Shown here: in pieces, positions 9,107-18,878 of the stretch
Layout: each line of letters opens with the position of its first letter
Position numbering within the stretch: the first letter of the stretch is position 1
NCBI RefSeq assembly: GCF_900105075.1
Contig: NZ_FNSK01000001.1
Coordinates: 881,001 to 945,000 of the forward strand
Length of the DNA: 64,000 nt
From: Rhodobacter sp. 24-YEA-8
GTDB taxonomy: Bacteria; Pseudomonadota; Alphaproteobacteria; Rhodobacterales; Rhodobacteraceae
Direction of reading: 5' to 3'
Program-made: the position numbers and the translations under genes
The notes under the pieces: generated by a model
What the model was told of the DNA's origin: nothing
The model's input: only the letters and a program-made list of their open reading frames with translations
The model's database searches: none

Positions 9107-9403
9107 ATGCGAAAACGCAGGAACCATGACGCGGGCTTCAAGGCGCGCGTGGCACTTGAGGCCATCAAGGGCGAGCGCACTGTGTCGGAGTTGGCGGCCG
9201 AATACGGCGTGCATCCGACGATGATCCATCAATGGAAGAAATCGCTGCTCGACGGGGCTGCGGACATCTTCGAGCGCGGCGGCAAGAAGCCCGCGACGGA
9301 GGTGGATGAAGAGACGGTCCGGTCATTGCACGCCAAGATCGGGGAGCTGGCTGTCGCCAACGATTTTTTGTCACGAAAGCTCAAGCCGTGGAGCGGAAAG
9401 TGA
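9107..9403 (+). CDS. IS3-family transposase OrfA
   Basis: A 98-residue DNA-binding part of the transposase. It has a helix-turn-helix (GERTVSELAAEYGVHPTMIHQWKK) and a C-terminal helix where the leucine zipper of the family lies. GAGGAG precedes the ATG. It overlaps OrfB, which is in the -1 frame. The run of six T at 9363-9368 is a likely slippage site for making the OrfAB fusion, by analogy with other IS3 members. Confidence 0.93.
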   Translation: MRKRRNHDAGFKARVALEAIKGERTVSELAAEYGVHPTMIHQWKKSLLDGAADIFERGGKKPATEVDEETVRSLHAKIGELAVANDFLSRKLKPWSGK

Positions 9404-10254
9404 GGCGTGGGATGATCGAACGGGACCACCCTGCACTGTCGATCGGGGCGCAGTGCCGCCTGCTGTCGATCTCGCGCTCGTCGTTCTGCCACGAGCCGGC
9501 TGGAGAGACTGATCAGAACCTCGGCCTGATGCAGCTGATCGACCGGCAGTTCATGGATACGCCCTTCTACGGCGTCCGGCAGATGACCTGGCATCTGCAA
9601 AACGAGGGGCACGGCGTGAACCAGAAGCGCATCCGGCGGCTGATGCGGCTCATGCGTTTGATGCCGATTTACCAGAAGCCCAACACCAGCAAGCCGAGAA
9701 AGGGCCACAAGACCTATCCCTACCTGCTGGGCGGGCTGCGGGTCGATCGCCCCGGTCAGGTCTGGTGCGCCGACATTACCTATCTCCCGATGCGGCGGGG
9801 GTTTCTGTATCTGGTCGCCATCATGGACTGGTTCACGCGCAAAGTTCTGGCCTGGCGCATATCGAACACCCTGGAAGCGGACTTCTGCGTCGAGGCGTTG
9901 AACGAGGCCATCCACCGGTTCGGCGCGCCCACAATCATGAACACTGACCAAGGCAGCCAGTTCACGTCCTTCGCTTGGACAGATCGGCTGAAACGCGTCG
10001 GAACCCGCATCTCGATGGACGGCAAGGGGCGGTGCATCGACAATGTCTTCATCGAGCGCCTGTGGCGGTCCCTGAAATACGAATGCGTCTATCTGCATGC
10101 CTGGGAGACCGGGTCTCAGGCAAAGGCCGCAATCGGATCCTGGGTCAGCTTCTATAACCATCGGCGGCCACACACTGCCCATGGCGGGTTGCCCCCCGCC
10201 GTGGTCTACTTCAACAGCATCGAAACCGACCGGCAGGCACAGGCGGTAGCTTAA
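9388..10254 (+). CDS. IS3-family transposase OrfB, DDE integrase
   Basis: A 288-residue catalytic part of the transposase. The DDE triad is seen in WCADITYLP, NTDQGSQF and FIERLWRSLKYE, with 35 residues between the second D and E. An HTH_21 domain (GVRQMTWHLQNEGHGVNQKRIRRL) precedes it. The frame appears intact, so the element may be active. OrfB is probably made mainly as an OrfAB fusion by -1 frameshifting. Confidence 0.93.
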   Translation: MERKVRRGMIERDHPALSIGAQCRLLSISRSSFCHEPAGETDQNLGLMQLIDRQFMDTPFYGVRQMTWHLQNEGHGVNQKRIRRLMRLMRLMPIYQKPNTSKPRKGHKTYPYLLGGLRVDRPGQVWCADITYLPMRRGFLYLVAIMDWFTRKVLAWRISNTLEADFCVEALNEAIHRFGAPTIMNTDQGSQFTSFAWTDRLKRVGTRISMDGKGRCIDNVFIERLWRSLKYECVYLHAWETGSQAKAAIGSWVSFYNHRRPHTAHGGLPPAVVYFNSIETDRQAQAVA

Positions 10255-10293
10255 ACATCCTCGAAAACTGTCCAAGCATCGGGGAGTAGCTCA

Positions 10294-10800
10294 ATCAGCG
10301 TCAGATCGATCAACCACGGTGTCTATGGCTGGTGGTTCGACGGGCGGCTGCCTGCCGTACCGAGGGCTGGCTGCCGCAAGCGAGCGGGGAAAGACCTGCT
10401 ATACATCGGCATTGCATCTCCCAGCAGTCAACCGGCTCGTTCCAGATCGCCGATGGCACGTCGTATTTGGCGAAATCATCTGCAAGGAACCGTTAGGACG
10501 TCTACACTTCGTCTATCGATTGCAGCTTTGTTGCGTACGGAATTGCATCTGGAATTCTTTCGGGACGGGCAGGATCGGGTACGCATGAGCCGCCAGCATG
10601 AAGTGCAGCTGAGCACTTGGCTGCATGAGCATGCGGCAATTTCCGTTATGCAACATGATGATCCTTGGTCCGTAGAAAAGGCCCTGATCGAAGATGGCCC
10701 GCCGCTTCCACTCAACCTGAGCATGTCCATCCATTCTTTCAGAAAGGCACTAAGCGAGCTTCGGCGTTCACTTGGGCGCAAGCCCACGCTACCCGGATAG
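10294..10800 (+). pseudogene. GIY-YIG nuclease-like gene, 5' end cut by IS3
   Basis: One open frame runs from the IS border to a TAG at 10798, 168 codons without an ATG at the proper place. It begins ISVRSINHGVYGWWFDGRLP, holds LLYIGIA (the YIG half of the GIY-YIG motif), STLRLSIAALL, LSTWLHEHAAISV and PLNL near the end. This is the layout of a family of bacterial GIY-YIG catalytic-domain proteins of unknown role. The missing N-terminus may be the 12 codons at 8991-9026. Phages and defence islands often carry such genes. Confidence 0.75.
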
Positions 10801-10974
10801 TTAGCCACGTGCCGAGGGAACCGCCACAGGCCGAGCAGGACTGGCGCAGGACGACGAAATCGGGTGTTTCCGGAGGAACCCCTGCGGATTCTGTGCAAAG
10901 GGCGTAAAACTAGGGTCAGGACCCATTGATCTTGTGCTTTCAGCATGATTCAGGCTCGTCAAGGAGATCGATGG

Positions 10975-11358
10975 ATGAGCAACCTATTTTGGCTGACTGA
11001 GGCGCAGATGGCGCGTCTGGCGCCCTTCTTCCCCAAGAGCCACGGGAAGCCTCGTGTTGATGACCGGCGTGTTTTGAGTGGAATTATATTCATCAATCGC
11101 AATGGCTTGCGGTGGAGAGATGCCCCTAAGGAATATGGTCCTGCGAAGACCCTCTACAATCGTTGGAAGCGCTGGAGTGACAGGGGTATCTTCGCCTGCA
11201 TGATGCACGGCCTGGCGGCAGAGGCGGCTGTTCCGAAGACGGTGATGATCGATGCCACATATTTGAAGGCGCATCGCACGGCATCCAGCCTGCGGATAAA
11301 AAAGGGGGGGCAGACGACAGACGGGGGCGGGCAATCGGTCGAACCAAAGGCGGGATGA
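10975..11358 (+). CDS. IS5-family transposase, first frame
   Basis: A 127-residue N-terminal half of the transposase: DUF4096-type domain (MSNLFWLTEAQMARLAPFFP, GLRWRDAPKEYGP) and the first catalytic Asp in MIDATYLKAHRTASS. The start at 10975 has AAGGAGA in front. It contains the slippery A AAA AAG at 11298-11304, after which a -1 shift continues into the second frame as GGADDRRGRAIGRTKGG. The catalytic protein is therefore a frameshift fusion. Confidence 0.93.
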   Translation: MSNLFWLTEAQMARLAPFFPKSHGKPRVDDRRVLSGIIFINRNGLRWRDAPKEYGPAKTLYNRWKRWSDRGIFACMMHGLAAEAAVPKTVMIDATYLKAHRTASSLRIKKGGQTTDGGGQSVEPKAG

Positions 11359-11744
11359 ACACCAAACTGCACGCCGTGACCGACACCGCAGGACGCCCCA
11401 TCCGGTTCTTCATGACCGCAGGCCAGGTCAGTGATTACACTGGGGCCGCCGCGTTATTGAGCGGCCTGCCATCGGCAGACTGGCTGCTTGCAGACCGTGG
11501 ATACGATGCCGACTGGTTCAGAGAAGCCTTGAAAGACAAGGGGATAAAGCCGTGCATCCCGGGCAGGAAGTCTCGGAGCAAGCCCGTCAAATATGACAGG
11601 CGCCGCTACAAGCGCCGAAATCGGATCGAGATCATGTTCGGCAGACTGAAAGACTGGCGGCGGGTCGCAACGCGATACGACAGGTGCCCGAGGGTGTTCC
11701 TCTCAGCAATCGCGCTCGCCGCAACCGTCATCTTCTGGCTGTAA
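11355..11744 (+). CDS. IS5-family transposase, second frame
   Basis: A 129-residue C-terminal half with the remaining DDE residues: LLADRGYDADWFR (second D) and RRRYKRRNRIEIMFGRLKDWRR (the Y-x2-R-x3-E-x6-K signature). It overlaps the first frame by ATGA, so it could also be started separately. The full enzyme is expected from -1 frameshifting at the A6G7 run. Confidence 0.93.
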   Translation: MNTKLHAVTDTAGRPIRFFMTAGQVSDYTGAAALLSGLPSADWLLADRGYDADWFREALKDKGIKPCIPGRKSRSKPVKYDRRRYKRRNRIEIMFGRLKDWRRVATRYDRCPRVFLSAIALAATVIFWL

Positions 11745-11984
11745 AACAATAACGAGTCCTGACCCTAGCCTCCTACGCCAATTTTGAGCCTTTCTTGGGT
11801 CTGTTTGCCTCCCGAGCGATACCCGCAAGGTATCCGTCCGACTGGCCTGAAATCGTAACGATATGAATTTGCACATATTTTTTGGAGGATTGAGCGTGGG
11901 GCAGAAAGATAGATAGTCAGAAGGTCAGGCAAATGCCGCGTTCGAGTTGGTCCCAGCGTGGTTGACAGCACGTGCGCTGCCCCC

Positions 11985-12649
11985 ACCCAGAGGCGCGCGC
12001 CGGTCTTGCCTTGGGTCACATTGATCCCATCGCCCTCGATATCGCTCCAGCGCATCTTCAACACGTCCCCGATCCGCTGGCCGGTGCCGAGGGCAAGCTC
12101 GAAGATCAGCAGCGCGCGCCCGGTGGCCTTGGCGCGATAGGCGTCGATCATATCTTGCGGCCAAGCCTCGCGCGGCGGTGCGCCGGACTTCAGCAGGCTC
12201 ACGCCTTTGGCCGGGTTATCCTCGCGCCAGCCCTGGTCAATCCCATGCTCGAAAAGGATGCGCAGCACCTGGACGATGTAGTTGGCGAATCGCACTGTCT
12301 CCGCATTGGCATCACGGGCCCGGATCACGTCCTTGCGCTGCATCCCGGCAACGTCCAGCGCTCCCAGCTTGCTTTTGATCCAGACCAGCACCTTATCGTA
12401 GTCGCGGGCTGTGCGCGGGGCGAGGCCCTTGTATCGCGGGCTGGCGTGATAGGACTGGATCAGCGCCGCGAATGTGCGCCCGGCGGCGGTCTGCGGGGCG
12501 ACCAGCGCGCCGTTGAGTATCGCAGCATATTCCAGCGCGAATTCCTTGGTGCCGGGCACCGAGTTGATTTTAACCGTCTTCCAGCCTCGCCGCTGGAAAT
12601 AGAGGCCTTTCGGCTTCTGGTAGACATGGGCGGGCAGGGCGCGCTTCAA
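11985..12649 (-). pseudogene. Phage tyrosine integrase, C-terminus lost
   Basis: About 220 residues match a phage integrase: the N-terminal arm (MKRALPAHVYQKPKG), the core-binding domain (RTARDYDKVLVWIKSKLG) and the first catalytic Arg in LGTGQRIGDVLKMRWSDI (R192). The frame then runs on into unrelated sequence toward the IS5 border. The HxxR and tyrosine parts are missing, so it cannot recombine. The TTG start overlaps the stop of the upstream small gene (TTGA). It is the likely integrase of the prophage placed at tRNA-Phe. Confidence 0.85.
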
Positions 12650-12834
12650 CGTCTAAAGTCCACCATATCGAATGCGTCAGGCGTTCCGCCTTGAGGGCCG
12701 GGTGGGGTGATTTCCATGAGGCCAGTGTTCGTGTCCCACTGGACCTTGCAGCCCATGGCAACCATTTCTTTCATCACCGCCAACCGCTCGCTCGGGCGGA
12801 TAATCGGCTTCACTTCACCCATATGAACCTCCAT
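12646..12834 (-). CDS. Small phage protein upstream of integrase
   Basis: A 62-residue protein (VKPIIRPSERLAVMKEMVAM) typical of the small gene found directly ahead of integrases in Rhodobacteraceae prophages. Translation is coupled to the integrase by a TTGA overlap. A second ATG four codons in (MGEVKP) is an alternative start. It could be an excisionase-like accessory protein, but no helix-turn-helix is clear. Function unknown. Confidence 0.6.
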   Translation of the reverse strand: MEVHMGEVKPIIRPSERLAVMKEMVAMGCKVQWDTNTGLMEITPPGPQGGTPDAFDMVDFRR

Positions 12835-12906
12835 CCGATAATGTAAATTTATTGGACATAACCACCCCTGCGACCGGCGCGGCGCTTATGTGCTGATGCG
12901 CCCCTA

Positions 12907-13311
12907 TCATCCGCCCCCTTTCTCTCGCGCGGCGCGGGCGAACAGATCACCGGCCGCCTTCCTGCTGCGCCTCGTTGCTGCCGAATTCGCCGCGTGGTGC
13001 TTCGCGTCATAGCGAAGATGGCACCGCTGGCACCATGCGCGCAGGTTGGACCTGGCGCAGTTCTCGGGCTGGTGATCGAGGTGCGCGACGGTGAGGATGA
13101 TCCTGACCAGACCGCGCGTCGGATATTCAGACCCTCGCGCCATGCCCTTGTATTCGCCGGTCTCTGCGCAATGAACTTGTCCATGCATCAGCATATAAGT
13201 GCCCACTGCGAACCCCGTCCCGCGCGAGATATATTCGCCGTTCGGTGCCCCGCACTTCTCGCACTTATTGCCGGCCGCCTCGCGCACCTCACGGCTGATC
13301 CGCTTCCAATC
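12907..13311 (-). pseudogene. HNH endonuclease, N-terminus cut
   Basis: A phage-type HNH protein. It has the zinc pair KCEKCGAPNG, the core LTVAHLDHQPENCARSNLRAWCQRCHLRYDAKHH and a basic tail. The frame can begin at a GTG (13287), but homologous sequence (DWKRISREV) reaches back to about 13311, where it meets the tape-measure fragment on the other strand. The true start is gone. HNH genes usually lie near the terminase genes and assist packaging. Confidence 0.75.
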
Positions 13312-14209
13312 TGCCGGGTATCAGCTCAACGACATCGGCATGATGATGTCGCTGGGTCAGAGCCCGTTCATGCTGATGATGCAACAAGGGCAGCAGGTCG
13401 TGCAGGTCTTTGGCCAGATGCGCGCGGCTGGCATGCAGATCGGGCCGGCCATCGCCAGCGCTTTCACCTCGATGCTGAACCCGCTTTCCTTCGCCACCAT
13501 GGCGGTGATCGGCTTTGGCGCGGCGGCGCTGCAATGGTTCACCGGCGCGGGCGAAAAGGCAAAGAGCCTAAGTGAAGTGATTGACGAATTGTCGTCGCGG
13601 GTTCGGGCATACCGGTCGGCGGTCGATGATACGCTGACGCCCATGGGTCAATTGCGCAAGGAGTGGGGCCTTCAGGCGGAGCAGATCCGCGAGGTCAATC
13701 AGGCGATTGCGCTTCTCGAGCGCATCCGCGCGATCCAGTCGATGACGGAAGGTGTCGCTAAGATCCGTGAGGGTTTTTCCGGGCTGAAGAGCGACCTGGA
13801 CGAGATAGCAACGCTTCAGGAGGCCATTGAACAGCGCCAGCAAGCTACAGAGTTCGGCGGAGGCGACCCGGCCGGAGTACAATTTGCGCTCGAGATGCAA
13901 CGAGGCATCATCGAGAGCATTCGCAATGAATATGGGCTGACGGTTGTTCAGGCGCAGCAGCTGCAAACTACTCTGGAAGGCCTGAACGCGGCGAAAGGGC
14001 CAGAGGCGCAACGTGCGGCTTTGACCGCCATGCGTCAGGTGCTCGTCCAGATTATGCAGGACAGCGAGGGCCTTCCCGCGAGTTTTACCGCTGCCGCAGA
14101 GCAGATCATCACCAGCGAGATGGCGGCATGGGAGCTGGAAAAAGCGCTACGGGATGGTGATGGCTCCGCCAGGTCTCTTGCCTCGGTCAATATGGCGGCC
14201 GGGATTTCT
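13312..14209 (+). pseudogene. Phage tail tape-measure protein fragment
   Basis: About 300 residues of a tape-measure protein: GYQLNDIGMMMSLGQSPF, MQQGQQVVQVFGQM, a hydrophobic stretch (LSFATMAVIGFGAAALQWFTG) and long helices (DLDEIATLQEAIEQRQQ). The N-terminus is missing. The first 38 codons of the open frame are antisense to the HNH gene. At about 14205 the same frame passes into a tail-fibre protein, so a deletion fused the two genes without changing frame. Confidence 0.75.
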
Positions 14210-16906
14210 GCGGCCGGGGCGCAGGTGCGGATCAATGGGCGCGCCAGCAGCGCCATGCTGCCTTTCGGCACTGCAACCCTGGGCACCGTGGACGCCTATG
14301 TGCCGATTGGCGCGAACAGTTATTACACGGATGCCGATGGGGTCTATGTCCGCAGGGCGACCACGGGCGCAGGTGCAGCGGTATCGCTTCGGGCCACGGT
14401 CCCGTCTGTTGATGGGAATGTGTACCGGGTCACTGCGAAGGTAAAATCCAGTCACGCACAGACCCTGAGCCTGCGCAGCCAATGGCTGACGGCGGAAGGC
14501 ACATCCGTGACGGGGGCGCTTTACGCCGCGACCGCTGTGGAAGCCGACACGCTGACCACGATCACCATGATTTTCGGGCGGGTTTCCGGGGGGCTGGTGA
14601 CGCATAACGGCGGATCGCAGGCCCAGTGGAACAATGCTGCAATGCTGAGGTTCGGCGTCTCGGCTGCGAACGGCATTGCTGCGTCCACTATGAACGTTTA
14701 CGAAATTTTGGTGGACGATCTGACCGGGGCGGATGCTGCGGCCAGATCCGCCAGCGGCGCGGCTGGTTCCGCCAGCGCGGCCGCAACCTCGGCGTCGTCT
14801 GCCGCCGCCAGCCAGACTGCAGCCGGCACCAGCGCGTCCGCAGCCCAGATCGCCCAGACGGCGGCAGAGACCGCGCGGGGGCAGGCTCAGACCCATGCGA
14901 CCAATGCCGCAACTTCGGCCTCCAATGCCCAGGGCTCTGCCAATGCCGCCGCGATCAGCCAGGGCGCTGCCGCCACCTCGGCCACCGCTTCCGGCAACAG
15001 CGCCACCGCCGCCGCCGGCAGCGCATCGCTGGCAAGCACGAAGGCGACCGAGGCCGGCACTTATTCTGCCGAGGCGTTGGATTTCCGCAACACGGCAGCC
15101 CGCCTGATGTCGGGCGGTGTCAGCAAGAACCCGGTCTTCAACGACTGATCCAGCACCTGGCCGGCCAATATCGGTCTCAGCGCGACCGGCGGCGCGATTT
15201 CGAAGCTCACCAGCGGCATCCGCTACAACAATGCCCTCGACATGCAGGCCACCGTGCCCGGGACGAATGGTCCGACCCTGGTGCTGGGCGTCGTCAATCA
15301 GGGCCTCGACTGTTCACGCTCGCCTGCCGGCGTCATGATTCGGATGGTGATCGAATATGTCTCGGGCAATCTGGCAACCAGCGGGGCCGATATCCGCGCT
15401 GCCTGGTTCGATGGGCAGACCCGGCTCGTCGACCGCCTTCTGAAGGATCTGATCACCGCGACGACCGGCGTCGTGCAGACCATCGAGATCTACATCCCGC
15501 GCCCGGCTGCGGCGAATCCGGTGACGGCCACGGATTTTCAGCTCATCTTTCTGGCTTCGAGTACCGTTGCCGGGTCGGCGGCTTCCAATGTCCGTTTCAG
15601 GGTGCATCGCTTCGATTTCGAAGAGGTGCTGACCTCTTCCGAAACCTCGATCTACCAGCGTGCGGTCGCGGATCTCGCGGGGATCCAGTCTGCTGTGATC
15701 GGCTTCCGCGCGGTGGCGGGATCTGCCGGTGCGCTGCTGGAGCTGGTGGCGACCTCCGGCCCGACAGGCTCCACCTCTCTGGCGCGGATCTCGGCCGATA
15801 ATATCCTGCTTCAGGGCACGGTGACGGCCGATTATTTAAATGTGAACTGGCTGGTCGGCGGCAGAATCTCGGCTAGCTATCTTGATGTCGACAGCCTGCT
15901 CACCATCCTTCCGGGGGCCGGCCTCAGCTATGGCAAATCCTCGGTCGCCTCGGATGAGACGGACGGGATCTATTTCGGCCATGATGGCGGCCGCTTCGGT
16001 CTGGCGGCCAGCCGCACCAATGCAGGCAAGCGGCAATCCCTGAAACTCGCGAGCTCGACGGGGCTTCAGATCCTCAATGCCCGGCATTTCGTCTCCGGTG
16101 ACGCAGTGCCGACGCAGACGATCTATACCGCCTCGACCGCCGGCATCATCAATGTGCCTGCGGGCACCAGCCGCATGAGTTTTGATCTGATCGGCGGCGG
16201 CGGCGGCGGCGGCACAAGGCAGATCAGCGGCGGACAGTCGACCTGGGGTTATCCCGGCGCCGCGACCACCGTTTACGTCTATGACGGCGCCACGCTCAAA
16301 CACACCTTTGTCTCGGCCGGGGGGCAGGAGGGGCGAGGTCTCAACAGTAATGGCGGCACGGTCTCGACCCATGGCGCGGCCTGGGGCAGCGGCGGCAAAG
16401 GTGGCCTGAGCGGCATCGGCGGAGTTCCATCCCAGGGGGGCTGGGCAGCGGCTGCGGTTGTTACCGACTGGATCGACGTCAGCGGCTATGCCTCGCCCCG
16501 GATCAGGGTCGTTGTCGGGGCCGGTGGCCTGCCCGGGGCGGGCGGCGCCGGCTGGAATTCCGGTGACCCGGGAACGCCGGGCCGGGTGGTCATGTCCTAT
16601 AGCGCCGCGCGCGATGTGAAGGCCGATGTGCTGCCGCTGGAACCGACCGCCGTGGGCAGTTTCGTGACCACGGCCACCGGCGCCGGCAGCTTCCCTAACC
16701 TCGGGGCGGGGCTGTGGATCCTGCACCGCAACACCGCGACCAATGGCGTCGGCCTTGGCTATGTGACGCTCTCGCCAGGCAATGTGGTGCGGGCCTATCA
16801 GGATGGCTCCGCCACGCTGATCAGCAGCCAGACCCCGACTTATACAAGCGGCGAGGCCAACTGGACGGTGTTCTATTCCTTCTACGCAATGGGGAGCTGG
16901 GGATGA
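14210..16906 (+). pseudogene. Phage tail fibre/host-specificity protein with premature stop
   Basis: One reading frame interrupted by a single TGA at 15146-15148 (context PVFND-stop-SSTWPANIG, where related fibres have Trp). The first part has an Ala/Ser-rich coiled segment with repeats (about 14740-15080). The part after the stop has beta-rich segments and a Gly-rich domain (LIGGGGGGGTRQISGG, around 16180-16570), ending FYSFYAMGSWG. It overlaps the next gene by 4 bp. The last 554 residues could be re-initiated at 15242, but without a clear ribosome site. Confidence 0.75.
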
Positions 16907-17424
16907 TGCGGGTCTGGTATGACCCGGCTGATGGCCGGATCCTCTATACGATGCAGGGCGCGGCCGACCTGCCGGGCGACTATATCGAGACCGATCTGGC
17001 GGCTGAGGATCTGGGCGATCTAACCGGCTGGGCGGTGATCGGCGGCGCGCTGGTCCGGATCTCGCTGGAGCCGCTGCGGGAAGAAGCCCGGATGGCGCTG
17101 ACGGCCTGGATCACCACAGCGCGCGCCCGCCTGATAACCGCGCTTCCGGGGCAGGATATGATCTATCTCGCCAAAGAGGCCGAGGCGCGCGCCTGGGTCG
17201 GGGCCACGGATCCCGATCTCGCGACCTTCCCGCTGCTCTCGGCCGAGATCGGGATCACCGCGCCGGATGCGGATCAGCTGGCGCAGCTCTGGCTCAATAT
17301 GGCCGATCTCTGGCGGATGGCTGCGGCAGGCCTCGAGGCGCTCCGCCTCTCGACGCAGGCCGCCATCGCCGAAGCCCAGACCCCCGAAGACATCACGGCG
17401 GCGCTCGCCGTGATCACCGCTTAA
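16903..17424 (+). CDS. Putative tail-fibre assembly/chaperone protein
   Basis: A 173-residue protein starting MMRVWYDPADGRILYTMQG, with a helical C-terminal half rich in Ala and Leu. The position right after the tail-fibre gene, with an ATGA overlap, is that of a fibre assembly protein. I recognise no catalytic motif. It is intact, though the fibre it would serve is broken. The assignment rests mostly on gene order. Confidence 0.55.
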   Translation: MMRVWYDPADGRILYTMQGAADLPGDYIETDLAAEDLGDLTGWAVIGGALVRISLEPLREEARMALTAWITTARARLITALPGQDMIYLAKEAEARAWVGATDPDLATFPLLSAEIGITAPDADQLAQLWLNMADLWRMAAAGLEALRLSTQAAIAEAQTPEDITAALAVITA

Positions 17425-17444
17425 CCCCGTGAAAGGAGACAATA

Positions 17445-17627
17445 ATGGCCACGCCCAAAGACACCAACGCCCTCGACATCGCCCAACTTGACGCGCTGCG
17501 CGTCAACATCGAGGCGCTCCCGGCCGAGATCGACGGTATCGATCTTTCACAGCCCCGCCAGACTGCGCTGATCCAGCTCGATCAACTCGCAACTTCGGTC
17601 AAGATCCTTCGCAAACTCAGCACCTGA
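17445..17627 (+). CDS. Small phage protein of unknown function
   Basis: A 60-residue acidic helical protein (DTNALDIAQLDALRVNIEAL). An excellent AAAGGAG ribosome site lies 7 bases before the ATG, and it follows the fibre-assembly gene by 20 bp. No homologous family is recognised. Confidence 0.6.
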   Translation: MATPKDTNALDIAQLDALRVNIEALPAEIDGIDLSQPRQTALIQLDQLATSVKILRKLST

Positions 17628-17638
17628 AGAGAAGAAAC

Positions 17639-17917
17639 ATGGCCCGCAAACCATCGTCCGCCACGAAGCCCGACCATCCCGTCCCTCCGGGCATCGCAAT
17701 GCCGGCAGTCTATACCAACCATGCCCATGTCTCCAGGGCGGGCGGGGTGATCCGTCTCACCATGAGCGAGGCCATGGACGGCCAGATCATCCCCCGCTCT
17801 GCACTCCTGATCACCGTCGATCAGGCGCAGGAGCTGCAAAGCCTCATCGGACAGGCACTGTCGGCGCTGACGCCGAGGGCTGCCGAAGCAGTTTGTTCTG
17901 TCACTGAAGCTGGCTGA
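17639..17917 (+). CDS. Small phage/prophage protein of unknown function
   Basis: A 92-residue protein. The centre (YTNHAHVSRAGGVIRLTMSEA) resembles short beta-rich proteins with a YxNHxxV opening that are annotated as hypothetical. A GAAGAGAA sequence precedes the ATG. It is the last gene in the tail run. A weak GGCCTC/GAGGCC hairpin follows at 17941-17956. Confidence 0.5.
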   Translation: MARKPSSATKPDHPVPPGIAMPAVYTNHAHVSRAGGVIRLTMSEAMDGQIIPRSALLITVDQAQELQSLIGQALSALTPRAAEAVCSVTEAG

Positions 17918-18003
17918 AAGGCCCAGCTGATGCACTGACCGGCCTCAAGGGAGGCCAGAGGGGGCGGCAACCCGTAGCTTTGAGCCCATAGCCGCCGTTC
18001 GTT

Positions 18004-18483
18004 CTATCTCAGGAACTGAGATAAGCGATGATCCTGGAGGAGAGCTGCATCGTACATTGCAAACACCGAGTTTGCGAATGGTGTGCCAATCACATCGCTC
18101 CTTTCAGCGATTATCTTTGCCAGACCGGTCGCAGCGGGACGTTGTTGCGCGTCAATCACCATGACAGCCGGTCCATTCTCACCTTGAAAGTGGATGAGTG
18201 CGACCGCACAGCGACTTAGCGGGCCCTCCTCCTCGTCCTCTCCCCAAGGCCCTACTATTAAATCGAAATTCGCAGGATGCGTCGCGAGTGGTGCGCCGGG
18301 CGTCCATTGCATGAAATATGACGCCAGGGTTCCGGCATCTTTCAGGTGTAGATAGCCCGAGACCTGACGACTAATGCCGCCACAGCATTCACATGTTGAC
18401 ATGTGTTCTTCCAAGGGCTCTGCGATGAGATCGCCTGCCTGGATGTGTAAATTATCAAAATACTGTCGTTGCTGCTCGTTCAT
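18004..18483 (-). CDS. Hypothetical protein with CECC motif
   Basis: A 159-residue protein, convergent with the tail genes. It carries STCECCGG near residue 30, a possible metal or redox site, and is otherwise acidic with no membrane part. I chose the ATG at 18483. The frame remains open a further 12 codons. It is the right border of the prophage remnant and looks A+T-richer than the core. No family recognised. Confidence 0.5.
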   Translation of the reverse strand: MNEQQRQYFDNLHIQAGDLIAEPLEEHMSTCECCGGISRQVSGYLHLKDAGTLASYFMQWTPGAPLATHPANFDLIVGPWGEDEEEGPLSRCAVALIHFQGENGPAVMVIDAQQRPAATGLAKIIAERSDVIGTPFANSVFAMYDAALLQDHRLSQFLR

Positions 18484-18799
18484 GTGCTCTCTGGTCAAGA
18501 AGTTGCGTCTAACCTGCAAAGGTCAACGTAGCCGCACTCATCCTGAAGTAAAGGCGCCGACCGTCCACTTCGTCCCGCATAGCAGTCACGCTACCCAACA
18601 GGAACCGGGCTGACGCCGGGTGTTTAACCCTGACTTTAAGAGGGCGTTCAACCCGTGCCGGGAAGGGCGCTCAGGCCCCGGTTTCTAAAAGTCGAATGGT
18701 GCAGGTTTGGGTGTCAAACAGTGCAACTTTCGCTGTCACGCTACAACCCACATGCTTCACAAAGTGATTGATGAACCCGGGTGACATCATTGCTTGACA
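18484..18799. other. Intergenic region, prophage edge to hemP promoter
   Basis: No protein or RNA gene is evident. It may contain the right attachment junction, but no copy of the tRNA-Phe end was found by eye. Confidence 0.4.
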
Positions 18800-18814
18800 T
18801 GACAAAGTAAATCA
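18800..18814. promoter_or_regulatory. Candidate iron-rhodo-box (RirA site)
   Basis: TGA-N9-TCA (TGACAAAGTAAATCA) fits the iron-rhodo-box pattern described for RirA-regulated genes in alphaproteobacteria. It lies 65 bp before the first small gene and 196 bp before hemP, next to a TTGACA at 18795-18800. The short pattern can occur by chance. Confidence 0.45.
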
Positions 18815-18878
18815 GTCAGGAATGCCCGCAGATCAGCCAGGCTCTTCGCGAGCGCAGCCATAAACTCTCTTAGAGGCG

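Larger units (their letters stand above)
9027..10293 (+). mobile_element. IS3-family insertion sequence (1,267 bp)
   Basis: Bounded by perfect 13-bp terminal inverted repeats, TGAGCTACTCCCC at 9027-9039 and its complement at 10281-10293. The similarity continues imperfectly inwards to a shared GGACAGT. Two overlapping transposase frames lie inside. No 3-4 bp target duplication is visible: the flanks are TTAC and ATCA. It interrupts a GIY-YIG reading frame. Confidence 0.93.
10913..11765 (+). mobile_element. IS5-family (IS427-like) insertion sequence, copy 1 (853 bp)
   Basis: Ends are GGGTCAGGACCC and GAGTCCTGACCC, with TA at both outer edges as a 2-bp target duplication. Two frames joined by a slippery A6G7 run lie inside. 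A copy that appears identical is at 34758-35610 in the same orientation. It sits between the GIY-YIG remnant and the truncated integrase. Confidence 0.95.
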
